Shown piece by piece: positions 51,719-60,813 of a DNA stretch of 64,000 bases. The stretch covers positions 62,001 to 126,000 of the forward strand of contig NZ_PYWB01000002.1 of NCBI RefSeq assembly GCF_003056345.1. The letters run 5' to 3'. Position numbers and translations under genes: made by a program. This DNA is from Devosia submarina (lineage in GTDB: Bacteria > Pseudomonadota > Alphaproteobacteria > Rhizobiales > Devosiaceae). Under the pieces are notes generated by a model. The model saw nothing but the letters and a program-made list of their open reading frames with translations, did no database searches and was not told the origin of the DNA. Positions within the stretch are counted from its first letter, which is position 1; each line of letters starts with the position of its first letter.

Positions 51719-52756
51719 ATGCCTAACCGCATTCCCAACGTCCTTTATATCGACGATGACCCGGGCCTTGCGCGTCTTGTGCAAAAGGCCATGGAGCGGC
51801 GCGGCTATCGGTTCCAGCATGCGGCCAATAGCGAGGATGGCCTCAAGCGCATTTCCGAGGGCGGGATCGACGTCGTGGCGCTGGACCATTACCTGCCTAC
51901 GGGTACGGGATTGGACGTTCTGGCGCAGATGGAGGGAATGCAGGATCGGCCAGCCGTGGTTTACGTAACCGGGACAGCCGAGACCAGTGTTGCCGTAGCG
52001 GCACTCAAGGCGGGTGCGGCGGATTATGTGCTTAAAAGCGTCGATACAGGCTTTATCGAGTTGCTGATGACGGCCGTTGACCAAGCGATCGAGTTGATCC
52101 GGCTGAACCGGGGCAAGGCCCGCGCCGAGCAGGACATGCGCGAAGCCAAGGAGCGCGCCGAAGTCCTTCTGGGCGAGGTCAACCACCGGGTTGCCAATAG
52201 CCTTGCCATGGTGTCGGCTCTGGTCGGGCTCCAGGCCAATGCGATCGACAATGACGAGGCGCGCGAGGCGCTATCGGAAACACAGGCGCGCATCCAGGCC
52301 ATCGCTGGCGTGCATCGGCACCTTTACACCACTGACGATGTTCGTTCGGTCAATCTGCGCGATTATCTGCAGAGCCTCGCCGCGGAACTCGAGACCACCA
52401 TGCAGGCCAAGCAAACGGCCACGCGCATCCTCCTTGACGTACAGGACATCTCCATCCCTACCGAAAAAGCCGCATCGGTCGGCGTGATCGTCACCGAATT
52501 GGTAACTAATGCCCTCAAATACGCCTATGCCGATGGCGAAGCGGGCGAAATCCGCATTGGCCTCAGCCGGTCCGGCACCAAGGATATCGGGCTTGTGGTG
52601 GAAGACGACGGCATTGGCTGGGACGGCACCGGCGCCCCCAAGGGAACCGGTCTTGGCAGCCGCATCGTCAAGGCCATGGCCGTGAGCCTTGGTGCCACAG
52701 TGAGCTATGCCAACAAGCTCCCCGGCACCAAGGTTGGCGTGCAGTTCCCCGTCTAG
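51719..52756 (+). CDS. Receiver-HisKA_2 sensor kinase
   Basis: A 345-residue soluble protein. The N-terminal receiver (NVLYIDDDPGLARLVQKAME, acceptor Asp in VVALDHYLPTGTG, Lys in YVLKSVD) is joined by a coiled coil to a HisKA_2 domain (LLGEVNHRVANSLAMVSALV, His at about residue 155) and a HATPase (VIVTELVTNALKYAYADGEA, VVEDDGIGWDG, GTGLGSRIV). HisKA_2 kinases of alphaproteobacteria often act in general stress or light response. This one is last in a CHASE3-kinase / receiver / kinase unit. It converges with and overlaps by 4 bp the ABC-F gene. Confidence 0.88.
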   Translation: MPNRIPNVLYIDDDPGLARLVQKAMERRGYRFQHAANSEDGLKRISEGGIDVVALDHYLPTGTGLDVLAQMEGMQDRPAVVYVTGTAETSVAVAALKAGAADYVLKSVDTGFIELLMTAVDQAIELIRLNRGKARAEQDMREAKERAEVLLGEVNHRVANSLAMVSALVGLQANAIDNDEAREALSETQARIQAIAGVHRHLYTTDDVRSVNLRDYLQSLAAELETTMQAKQTATRILLDVQDISIPTEKAASVGVIVTELVTNALKYAYADGEAGEIRIGLSRSGTKDIGLVVEDDGIGWDGTGAPKGTGLGSRIVKAMAVSLGATVSYANKLPGTKVGVQFPV

Positions 52757-54375
52757 CTGCGCAGCCCAGGCGCTTCCTGACCCGTGCTTTGCACATATTC
52801 GGTATAGCCGCCACCATAGGCATGCACGCCCTCGGGCGTCAGTTCCAGCACGCGGTTGGAGAGTGCCGCAAGGAAATGCCGGTCGTGGCTGACAAACAGC
52901 ATGGTGCCCTCATATTGCCCTAGCGCGGAGATCAGCATCTCCTTGGTCGCGATATCGAGGTGGTTGGTGGGCTCATCCAGCACCAGGAAATTTGGCGGAT
53001 CAAACAGCATCATCGCCATCACCAGGCGCGCCTTTTCGCCACCGGACAGGACGCGGCATTTCTTTTCGATCTCGTCGCCCGAAAAGCCGAAGCATCCTGC
53101 CAAGGCGCGCAAGGGCGCCTGCCCCGCCTGGGGAAAGCTGTCCTGCAATTGCTCGAACACGGTGCGATCGCCATCAAGCACATCCATGGCGTGCTGGGCG
53201 AAATAGCCCATCTTGACGCTGGGACCACGGGACACCGAACCATTGTCGGGCGTCGCCTCCCCGGCAACAAGCTTGAGCAGCGTTGACTTGCCCGCGCCAT
53301 TGACGCCCATGATGCACCAGCGCTCGCGCCGACGTACCTGGAAGTCGAGCCCCTCATAGATCGGGCGCTCACCATAGCGCTTGTGAACGTTCTTAAGGAT
53401 AACCACATCTTCGCCAGAGCGCGGCGGCGCGCGGAATTCGAATTCCACCGTCTGCCGGCGTTTTGGCGGCACCACCCGGTCGATCTTGTCGAGCTTCTTG
53501 ACCCGGCTCTGTACCTGGGCGGCATGGGATGCCCGGGCCTTGAAGCGCGCGATGAAATCGAGCTCCTTGGCGAGCATGGCCTGCTGGCGCTCGAACTGCG
53601 CCTGCTGGTTCTTGTCGGCAATGGCGCGCTGCTGCTGGTAGAATTCGTAATTGCCGCTGTAACTGGTGAGCGATCCGGCATCGATCTCGATGATCTTGGT
53701 GACGATGCGGTTCATGAACTCGCGGTCATGCGAGGTCATCAAGAGGGCGCCCGAATAGTTCTTGAGAAAGGCCTCGAGCCAGATCAGGCTTTCCAAATCC
53801 AGATGGTTGCTCGGCTCATCAAGCAGCAGCACATCGGGACGCATCAGGAGGATCCGGGCGAGCGCCACGCGCATCTTCCAGCCGCCGGATAGCGCGCCGA
53901 CATCGCCGTCCATCATCGCTTGCGAGAAGCCCAGGCCATCAAGAACTTCCCGGGCACGGCCATCCAGCGAATAGCCGTCCAGTTCCTCGAACCGTCCCTG
54001 CACTTCGCCGTAGCGGTTGATGATCTCGTCCATCTCGTCGGCCCGTTCCGGATCACCCATTGCGGCTTCCAGCTCGGCCATTTCGCGCATGAGTTCGCTG
54101 ACGGGGCCCGCCCCATCCATGACTTCAGCGACTACGGAGCGACCAGCCATCTCGCCCACGTCCTGGCTGAAATAGCCAATGGTCGTGCCACGATCCACCG
54201 ACACCTGGCCCTCGTCGGGCGCTTCCTCGCCGGTGATCATGCGGAACAGCGTGGTCTTGCCTGCGCCATTGGGCCCCACCAGACCCACCTTTTCGCCCTT
54301 CTGCAGCGCGGCAGACGCGTCGATAAAGACAATCTGCTTGCCGTTCTGCTTGCCGATGGATTCAAGGCGGATCAT
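52753..54375 (-). CDS. ABC-F family ATPase (YbiT-like)
   Basis: A 540-residue soluble protein with two ATP-binding domains and no membrane part. Walker A is GPNGAGKTTLF in the first and GVNGAGKSTLLK in the second; signatures are ALSGGWKMRVALARIL and VLSGGEKARLVMAMML; Walker B is LLLDEPSNHLD and LVLDEPTNHLD. The linker between them (about 235-320) is basic and helical. ABC-F proteins act on ribosomes in translation or antibiotic protection. The length matches the YbiT/EttA-like housekeeping group. Confidence 0.9.
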   Translation of the reverse strand: MIRLESIGKQNGKQIVFIDASAALQKGEKVGLVGPNGAGKTTLFRMITGEEAPDEGQVSVDRGTTIGYFSQDVGEMAGRSVVAEVMDGAGPVSELMREMAELEAAMGDPERADEMDEIINRYGEVQGRFEELDGYSLDGRAREVLDGLGFSQAMMDGDVGALSGGWKMRVALARILLMRPDVLLLDEPSNHLDLESLIWLEAFLKNYSGALLMTSHDREFMNRIVTKIIEIDAGSLTSYSGNYEFYQQQRAIADKNQQAQFERQQAMLAKELDFIARFKARASHAAQVQSRVKKLDKIDRVVPPKRRQTVEFEFRAPPRSGEDVVILKNVHKRYGERPIYEGLDFQVRRRERWCIMGVNGAGKSTLLKLVAGEATPDNGSVSRGPSVKMGYFAQHAMDVLDGDRTVFEQLQDSFPQAGQAPLRALAGCFGFSGDEIEKKCRVLSGGEKARLVMAMMLFDPPNFLVLDEPTNHLDIATKEMLISALGQYEGTMLFVSHDRHFLAALSNRVLELTPEGVHAYGGGYTEYVQSTGQEAPGLRS

Positions 54376-54534
54376 GTGCGGGTAACCTGGGAGCGCGATA
54401 AGAAGTGTGCGCCCCTAAAGCATCCATGACTTGCCGGCACAAGGCCCGAACGGGCGCGGCAGCCATGGCGCAGCACAAATGAGCGGCACGACGTGCTGCC
54501 AAAACGGGGGAAATCGCTTCATTCCGATTCAGGA

Positions 54535-56517
54535 ATGAAAAACTTCTACCTGCTAAAAATTACGGGAAACCCATTTACGCCCCGCACTTTAGCCGGTGCG
54601 TCGACGCCAACCAAAGGCATCCAATTGGCCTCTCCCTGGCAAATACTGGCTGGGAATCTCGCTGTAGTCGCCCTGTTCGTCCTGGGCTGGGCGCATGCGC
54701 GCTATTGGCTGCGTGCCACGCCCAAACGCTACCGGGTGATCCTTTTTGGCCTGACCATGGGCATTGGCACAATCGCCACGATGAGCATGGCGATCTCCTT
54801 TGACCAAGGCGTCTTTTTCGACCTGCGCTCGTCACTTCTAGTTGTCACCGCTTTTTTTGGTGGCCTGCCAGCGGCGCTGATAACCACCGCCATCGCCTTG
54901 GCCTATCGGATCTTGCTGGGCGGCGCTGGCATTTACGGCGGCACGGCGAGCATTGTGGTTGCGAGCCTCCTGGGCCTTGGGATCCGCCATTTCTCTCGCT
55001 CACGGCAGATCGGCGCCGTCCATCTCTGCGTCCTTGGGCTTGCTGCGGCCTTTTCCACTATCGTGGCCAAAACCATGTTGCCAGGAGGCTTGGCGGCGAC
55101 TTCGCTTACCATGACGAGCCTGCAGATGCTGCCGCTCAATTTCCTCGCGACTGCTCTTGCGGGCCTTGTGCATGTGCAGGCGCGTCGGTTGGGAGCCGAG
55201 CGGGACCTGCTTGCCGCCGCCATGGCCCAGACGCCTGACTACACCTATGTCAAGGATCGCCGCGGGCGCTATGCTGCGGTTAATGTGGCCGTCGCCAAGG
55301 CTTGCGGCTTTGATGATCCGGCCGACATGATCGGCCGAACGGATGCGGCCATACAAACCCGTGAGCGGGCGTTGGCTCTGCATGAACGCGAGCGCAAGGT
55401 GTTGACCAGCGGGGAAAGCCTGCTGGACCATGTGGAAGAAATCCCCGGCCATGGCTGGTTCTCCTCCTCCACAGTGCCGCTCAGGAACAGCGCTGGCGAG
55501 GTGATCGGCATTGCCGGCGTCACGCGCGACGTCACACTCGATCGCAAGCTGCAGCAGGAGCTGATCCAGAGTCGCGATACCCTTTCCTTTGCCCTCCAGG
55601 AAATGTCGGACGGCCTTGCCATGTTCGACAAGCACGGGCGCCTTGTTTTCAGCAACGCCCAATATCGGCAAAGCTTTCCCCTTAGCGGCAACATCCGCCA
55701 GCCCGGCGTCCACATGAAAGAGATCCTCCGCTCGGTGGTCGAAAGCGGCGAACAGCTCACCGTGCCGGAGCGCAACACGGCCTCCTGGGTCAACAAGATC
55801 ACAGGCAATTTGCGCGTCGAGAGCGAGGAAGTGGTCAGCCTTTATGACGGACGCTGGCTGCAGATCCGCACCCGCCCCGCCAGCACGGGCGCAACCCTGG
55901 TGGTGGTCACCGACGTCACCCGCATCAAGCACGCCGAACTGGCCCTTCATTCGGCAACCGACGAGCTCAAGGAACTCGTCCGCACCGATAGCCTGACGGG
56001 CCTGCTCAATCGTCGCGCGTTCGATGACACCATTGAAAACGAGATCCGCCGATCCAGCCGCAGCAGCGCACCGTTGAGTTTGTTGCTGATCGATGTGGAC
56101 CGCTTCAAACCCTATAACGACCATTATGGCCACCAGGCCGGCGACGCCGCCTTGCGCCGGGTTGCTGAAATCCTCAAGGCCAGCCTCAAGCGCCCTGCCG
56201 ATGTTGCCGCTCGCTATGGCGGCGAAGAATTCGCAGCCGTCTTGCCCGATACGGACGAGGACGGCGCCTATCTTGTGGCCGAAGCCTTCCGCCGCGCCTT
56301 GGCCGAGATGCGCATCGATCACCGTACCAGCGAGCGCGGCTATCTCACCGCCAGCATAGGCGTTGCGACCTATATGCCCGAGGCAGGGCAGCGCAGCAGT
56401 GCCGAGCTGATCCAGGTGGCCGATGAAGCGCTCTACAGCGCCAAGGCCGCCGGCCGCGATCGCGTCTTTGGCAAGCGGGTCGCCTCCTCACCAGAGCGCT
56501 TTGCCAAAGCCATCTAG
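54535..56517 (+). CDS. Membrane diguanylate cyclase with 5TM sensor and PAS domains
   Basis: About 660 residues. A 5TM-5TMR_LYT-like membrane block covers about residues 30-200 (WQILAGNLAVVALFVLGWAH; ATMSMAISFDQGVFFDLRSS; GGLPAALITTAIALAYRILL). Two PAS-like domains follow (about 230-350 and 360-480), then a GGDEF domain with GLLNRRAFDD, SLLLIDVDRFKPYNDHYGHQ and YGGEEFAAVLPD, the active GGEEF form. No EAL domain is present, so it should synthesise c-di-GMP. The start is uncertain: ATG 54535, GTG 54493 and TTG 54625 (the last with AAAGG 7 bp upstream) are all possible. Confidence 0.85.
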   Translation: MKNFYLLKITGNPFTPRTLAGASTPTKGIQLASPWQILAGNLAVVALFVLGWAHARYWLRATPKRYRVILFGLTMGIGTIATMSMAISFDQGVFFDLRSSLLVVTAFFGGLPAALITTAIALAYRILLGGAGIYGGTASIVVASLLGLGIRHFSRSRQIGAVHLCVLGLAAAFSTIVAKTMLPGGLAATSLTMTSLQMLPLNFLATALAGLVHVQARRLGAERDLLAAAMAQTPDYTYVKDRRGRYAAVNVAVAKACGFDDPADMIGRTDAAIQTRERALALHERERKVLTSGESLLDHVEEIPGHGWFSSSTVPLRNSAGEVIGIAGVTRDVTLDRKLQQELIQSRDTLSFALQEMSDGLAMFDKHGRLVFSNAQYRQSFPLSGNIRQPGVHMKEILRSVVESGEQLTVPERNTASWVNKITGNLRVESEEVVSLYDGRWLQIRTRPASTGATLVVVTDVTRIKHAELALHSATDELKELVRTDSLTGLLNRRAFDDTIENEIRRSSRSSAPLSLLLIDVDRFKPYNDHYGHQAGDAALRRVAEILKASLKRPADVAARYGGEEFAAVLPDTDEDGAYLVAEAFRRALAEMRIDHRTSERGYLTASIGVATYMPEAGQRSSAELIQVADEALYSAKAAGRDRVFGKRVASSPERFAKAI

Positions 56518-56519
56518 CC

Positions 56520-58376
56520 CTACTCGGCCGGACGTTCCCCCAGATCCTTCTGCCAGTCTGCACCGGCCGGCGGTTTGGGCTCGGGCGGCACTTCATAGGG
56601 CGTGTGCGGCGACTTGAACCAATGGAAGGGCTGTCGCGCCAGCTCAATCGCCGCCCGGATCGTGGCCACACCGATCATGGCCCAGTAGAGCGGCAAGAGC
56701 ATCTGGCCCCAAAGCAGGTCCGCGCGGTTTGCCCGCCGCAAACCAAGGAGGGTCACTGCCAGCGCACTCCCCAGTCCAAGCGCCAGGATACCTCCATAAA
56801 GCGCCGCCCAGCCTACCCAGTCGGTCCAGGGTGGCAGCCCCCGCAGCGCTTCCACGAGGGTAATCAGCAAAAATCCCAAAAATAGGATGGGCGAGGTAAT
56901 CATCCCCAGCACCAGCACTTCGAACGCGATGGTTGCCCGCCACCCCATTTCGCGCACCAGCACACGAGGATGCAGATTGTGGACGATAAACGTCTGCATC
57001 CAGCCCTTCATCCAGCGCGTGCGCTGTCCCAGCCAGGGCAGCAATCGCGTGGGCGCCGCCTCACGCGTGCGGGAGTCTAGTGTATCGACCTCCATGCGCA
57101 AACGCGCCAGCCGCATGCCAATGTCGGCGTCTTCGGTCACGTTGAACGCGTCCCAGCCGCCGATCTGGCGCAGCGCTTCGATGCGGAAATGATTGGAGGT
57201 GCCACCCAGCGGCATGGGCAGGCGCCAATTGGCCAGCGCCGGCAGCAGCACGCCAAAAAGCCCCGCATATTCCCCCGCAAACAGAGCCGCCAACCAGTGC
57301 GTGGGCCCATTGGCGATCACCAGCCGCGCCTGGAGACACACAATGTCTGGGTCCTGCCGGAAGCGCAACGCCGCCTTCCAGAGCTGGTCAGGGTCGGGAA
57401 TATCCTCGGCATCGAACACCACGACGAACTCGCCCCGGCATAGCGGCAGGGCATAGTTGATGGCCTTGGGTTTTGTATAAGGCTTGGCGTCGATCACCCG
57501 AACGATGGAAAAGCGGAAATCCCCCAGATTTCGCTCCACCACCGACACCGTCTCGGGCGAGCGGGTTTCCACGACGAACTTGATATCGAGCCGCTCGGGC
57601 GGATAATCCAGCCGCCGCATGGCCGCAAACAATTGCGGCACCATGGCCTGTTCATCCCGCAAGGGGATCAGCACGGAATAGATGGGTAGTTCCGCGTCCG
57701 GCGGTCGGCGCGGACGCCGCTGCCGGCGAAGTGGTGTGCGCAGAGCCGCCAGCCGGATCAGCGAAGGTCCGATCAGCACGCAAGCGGCAAGCGGGAGCAG
57801 CAAGCCTTGCGCGAGATACGGCGCCGCCAGCACCAGCGCGAGGAGCAAGCCCAGAAGCGCGATGAAGCCATAGCGGACCAGCTTGGTCAGCGCCAATTGC
57901 GCCGTGGCAAGGGGCCATTTGCGTGCCAATGCCTGCCGCGCCTGATCGATGAGGGCCAGGCTCGAGCATCGCGCAAGATAGTCCTGCAGCGCCGCCCGGG
58001 GCACCAGGATCGGGCGCGCACCGGGACCAATCCGTTGCCGGGCAAGCCGCAAAACATCGAGGAATTCGGGCGCGGCATAGATCCAGCGCTGCTGGGCGCT
58101 GACAAGGCTGACCAGCTTTGTCTGGGGAATCGCGTCGAGCCGATTGGGCGCCATGTCGCGGTCAAAGGCGGCGGGAACAGCCTCGGCGAAATCTAGGCCG
58201 GCCCATGCAGCGGCCCGCTCCATCACATGGGCTTCGCCCATGCCCATCGTTGCCGCACAATATTCGAGCGGATCGACCTCGAGCTCCAGCGCCCGATCCA
58301 GCAAGCGGATGGCACTGCCTTCATCGGGGCAGAATTCCCCCATGATGGTACGGATCAGCGCGGTGGCATCGGACAT
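56520..58376 (-). CDS. Membrane glycosyltransferase, family 2, with N-terminal GspE-like domain
   Basis: A 618-residue protein. Residues 1-150 resemble the GspE/MshE N-terminal fold (AWAGLDFAEAVPAAFDRDMA), two membrane helices follow (about 172-205), then a GT2 domain with VLIPLRDEQAMVPQLFAAMR, VVFDAEDIPDPDQLW (the DxD-like site), TEDADIGMRLAR, and GQRTRWMKGWMQTF (QxxRW). Three or four helices close the protein (about 470-585). Processive GT2 enzymes with QxxRW polymerise beta-glucans or similar exopolysaccharides. It lies 2 bp from the end of the convergent cyclase gene. Confidence 0.86.
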   Translation of the reverse strand: MSDATALIRTIMGEFCPDEGSAIRLLDRALELEVDPLEYCAATMGMGEAHVMERAAAWAGLDFAEAVPAAFDRDMAPNRLDAIPQTKLVSLVSAQQRWIYAAPEFLDVLRLARQRIGPGARPILVPRAALQDYLARCSSLALIDQARQALARKWPLATAQLALTKLVRYGFIALLGLLLALVLAAPYLAQGLLLPLAACVLIGPSLIRLAALRTPLRRQRRPRRPPDAELPIYSVLIPLRDEQAMVPQLFAAMRRLDYPPERLDIKFVVETRSPETVSVVERNLGDFRFSIVRVIDAKPYTKPKAINYALPLCRGEFVVVFDAEDIPDPDQLWKAALRFRQDPDIVCLQARLVIANGPTHWLAALFAGEYAGLFGVLLPALANWRLPMPLGGTSNHFRIEALRQIGGWDAFNVTEDADIGMRLARLRMEVDTLDSRTREAAPTRLLPWLGQRTRWMKGWMQTFIVHNLHPRVLVREMGWRATIAFEVLVLGMITSPILFLGFLLITLVEALRGLPPWTDWVGWAALYGGILALGLGSALAVTLLGLRRANRADLLWGQMLLPLYWAMIGVATIRAAIELARQPFHWFKSPHTPYEVPPEPKPPAGADWQKDLGERPAE

Positions 58377-58485
58377 GGCAAGCCAGTCGCTGCTTGTACC
58401 TGAAAGCCCCCGTCCAGATACTTATCGAATAAATACTTATCAGCCTCACGCACTTAGGCAAGGGCAAGCGCAATAGGGAGCCAAC

Positions 58486-58510
58486 AAAAAAGCCGCCTTG
58501 CGGCGGCTTT
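58486..58510 (-). terminator. Intrinsic terminator after hslO
   Basis: AAAGCCGCC and GGCGGCTTT (9 bp) enclose a 4-nt GCAA loop (minus strand) and run into six T. It is placed 8 bp after the hslO stop and would also shield the downstream glycosyltransferase gene. Confidence 0.9.
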
Positions 58511-58517
58511 GATGCGC

Positions 58518-59540
58518 TTAATTGTTGGCTTCAAACTGGTGCGGGTTGAAGTGGTAGGCGGTTGAACAGAATTCACACACCACTTCGATTTCCCCGTCCA
58601 CCGCCATTTCCTCTCGGTCCTCGGCGGTAAAGCTTGTTGCCAGCATGTCTTCGATGCGATCAGCCGAACAGGTGCAGCGCTCGACCATGGGCAAGGGCGT
58701 GAACACGCGTACCCCGGTTTCATGATAGAGCCGGAACAGCAGCCGCTCGGAGGAAAGGTCCGGATCGGCGAGTTCGAGATCATCCAGCGTTGCCAAGAGG
58801 GTCTTGGCCTCGGTCCAGCCATCGGCCTCCTGGAACTCAGGATCGGCCGTTTCCGGATTGTCCCAGTTCCCGTCGCCCGGCAAATCCGCCATGTGGGAAA
58901 TGCCATGCTCCGGCAGGTGCTGGATCAAGACGCCGCCGGCGCGCCAGTGGGGGCGATGATCGCCCTTCTGGGTGAACTCGGCCACGGCCATCCGCACCTG
59001 CGTCGGGATCTGCTCGGACTGCATGAAATAGGTGTGCGCCACCTCTTCAAGCGAATTGCCCTGCAGCGCCACAATGCCCTGGTAGCGTTCAGTATGCGGC
59101 CCCTGGTCGATCGTCATTGCCAGATGCCCATTACCCAGCAGTTCGCCCGGACGGGTGCGGCCTTCTTCGGCCGCCTTGACCAGCGCTTCCCGGTCGAAGC
59201 GCGCATAGCCGCGCAAACCGTCCGGCGCATCGAAATCGACCACCAGCAGACTGACAGGACCATCGGTCTGGGTCTGCATAATGAAACGCCCGTTGAACTT
59301 GAGCGAAGATCCAATCAAAGCTGCAAGCACAACGGCCTCGCCCAGCAGGCGTGCAACCGGTGCGGGATAATCATGGCGGCTCAGAATGGTGTCGAGCGCA
59401 TCGCCCAGCCGCACGGTGCGGCCGCGCGTATCGAGCTTGTCTAGCGTAAACGGAACGACCGCATCGTCTCCGCTTTCCGGCCGGTCGAGCCCCAGGGAGC
59501 TCATGAGGTTCTCGGTCATGGTCGTCGTATCCGTCGTCAT
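58518..59540 (-). CDS. hslO: Redox-regulated chaperone Hsp33
   Basis: A 340-residue cytosolic chaperone activated by oxidation. The N-terminal core has SLKFNGRFIMQTQTDGPVSL and LLGNGHLAMTIDQG, and the zinc redox switch has four cysteines in the order CTCS ... CEFC at the C-terminus. It belongs to the argD-argF-hslO cluster seen in many Rhizobiales. Two start codons are possible (ATG 59540 and ATG 59519); neither has a strong ribosome site. A clear terminator follows. Confidence 0.92.
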   Translation of the reverse strand: MTTDTTTMTENLMSSLGLDRPESGDDAVVPFTLDKLDTRGRTVRLGDALDTILSRHDYPAPVARLLGEAVVLAALIGSSLKFNGRFIMQTQTDGPVSLLVVDFDAPDGLRGYARFDREALVKAAEEGRTRPGELLGNGHLAMTIDQGPHTERYQGIVALQGNSLEEVAHTYFMQSEQIPTQVRMAVAEFTQKGDHRPHWRAGGVLIQHLPEHGISHMADLPGDGNWDNPETADPEFQEADGWTEAKTLLATLDDLELADPDLSSERLLFRLYHETGVRVFTPLPMVERCTCSADRIEDMLATSFTAEDREEMAVDGEIEVVCEFCSTAYHFNPHQFEANN

Positions 59541-59586
59541 TAGGTTTAGCTTTCAGGTGGGCTGGGCCTGACACGAAAACACCAGC

Positions 59587-59675
59587 AGACCTCATCCTGA
59601 GCGTGTCGAAGGACGAGGTCGTGGCACCATGGCGGTACGACCCCGTGGTTCGACAAGCTCACCATGAAGTCTACT
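59587..59675. repeat. Paired hairpin repeat, locus 2
   Basis: An A-type unit (59587-59628, GACCTC and GAGGTC outer stem, TCCT/AGGA inner stem) and a B-type unit in inverse orientation (59637-59675, TGGT/ACCA inner stem) sit between hslO and argF. The two units can also pair with each other over most of their length. Confidence 0.85.
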
Positions 59676-59699
59676 CATGGTACCGGTCAATATCGGGGT

Positions 59700-60632
59700 C
59701 TAGTTGACGTCCACCCCGAAGGCCCAGCACAGAACGGCTTTTTGTGCATGAAGGCGGTTTTCGGCCTCGTCAAACACCACTGACTGGGGACCATCGATCA
59801 CCTCGTCGGTCACCTCGTCGCCCCGATGGGCCGGCAGGCAGTGCATGAAAAGGGCGTTCTTGTCCGCCAGTGCCATTAAACTGGTGTTGACCTGATACGG
59901 TTTCAAGACCCGGCGCCGCTCGGCCGCGTCCGTATCGCCCATGGACACCCAGGTGTCGGTGATGACGAGGTCAGCCTTCTCGACCGCCTCGCGCGGATCC
60001 TCGATCAGCTTGACCCATTTGCCCGCCTTCTGGATGTCCAGCATCAGGTCTTTTTCAGGCCAGTATTCATCCGGCACGGCAATGGTCAGCTCGCATTCAA
60101 ACAGCTCGGCCGCGTTGACCCAGGAATGCAGCACATTGTTGCTGTCCCCAACCCAGGCCACCTTGGCGCCTTTGATGGGCCCGCGATGTTCTTCAAAGGT
60201 CATGAGGTCTGCCATCACCTGGCAGGGATGCGCCCGGCGCGTCAAACCATTGATCACCGGCACGGTCGAGCCTTCCGAAAGCTCCACCAGATCGGCGTGG
60301 CTCAAGATGCGGATCATGATGGCATCCACATAACGGCTCATCACCCGACCCGTGTCGAGCAAGGTTTCCTCGCGCGCCAGCTGCATTTCCTGGCCCGACA
60401 GCATGATGGTTTCGCCGCCCAATTGGCGCATGCCCACGTCAAAGGAAACGCGGGTGCGTGTGGACTGGCGCTCAAAGATCATCGCCAACACCTTGTCGGC
60501 CAAAAGCCGCGGCCGGTCCCCGTCCTTGAGGCGCGTCTTGAGCGATGACGCGGCATTGAGCATGCCGCGCAGTTCGGAATATTGGAAATCGTCGATATTA
60601 AGAAAATGCCGTGGGGTGCCGGTCGAAGACAT
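59700..60632 (-). CDS. argF: Ornithine carbamoyltransferase
   Basis: A 310-residue enzyme that makes citrulline from ornithine and carbamoyl phosphate in arginine synthesis. STRTR (57-61) binds carbamoyl phosphate; [21 protein letters not shown]-like [10 protein letters not shown] and [13 protein letters not shown] (ornithine and catalytic Cys) are intact. It lies between argD (181 bp upstream with a degenerate repeat) and hslO on the same strand. Confidence 0.95.
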   Translation of the reverse strand: MSSTGTPRHFLNIDDFQYSELRGMLNAASSLKTRLKDGDRPRLLADKVLAMIFERQSTRTRVSFDVGMRQLGGETIMLSGQEMQLAREETLLDTGRVMSRYVDAIMIRILSHADLVELSEGSTVPVINGLTRRAHPCQVMADLMTFEEHRGPIKGAKVAWVGDSNNVLHSWVNAAELFECELTIAVPDEYWPEKDLMLDIQKAGKWVKLIEDPREAVEKADLVITDTWVSMGDTDAAERRRVLKPYQVNTSLMALADKNALFMHCLPAHRGDEVTDEVIDGPQSVVFDEAENRLHAQKAVLCWAFGVDVN

Positions 60633-60668
60633 GGGCCGGGTTCCTTTGTGACGCTAAACTGTTGATAA

Positions 60669-60738
60669 TAGACCTCATCGAGGTGCCTACCGAAGGACGA
60701 GATCATCCCTCCGACAGGCTTGCCATGAGGCTAGTCTA
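60669..60738. repeat. Paired hairpin repeat, locus 3 (degenerate)
   Basis: Between argF and argD: GACCTCAT and GAAGGACGAGATCAT match the A type, followed by CCGACAGGCTTGCCATGAGG resembling an inverted B type. Several positions differ from the other loci, so this copy appears to be decaying. Apart from it, 60633-60813 holds nothing distinct. Confidence 0.65.
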
Positions 60739-60813
60739 TTGACCTGTCCTGCCAAGAAGGAGGAGGGAACAGCCCGCGTCGCCGGCGTCCAAAATGGTAA
60801 AAGGTCAAAGCCA

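Noticed and set aside
55000..56322. Minus-strand open frame of 440 codons
   Set aside because: Antisense to the diguanylate cyclase with intact GGEEF and PAS domains.
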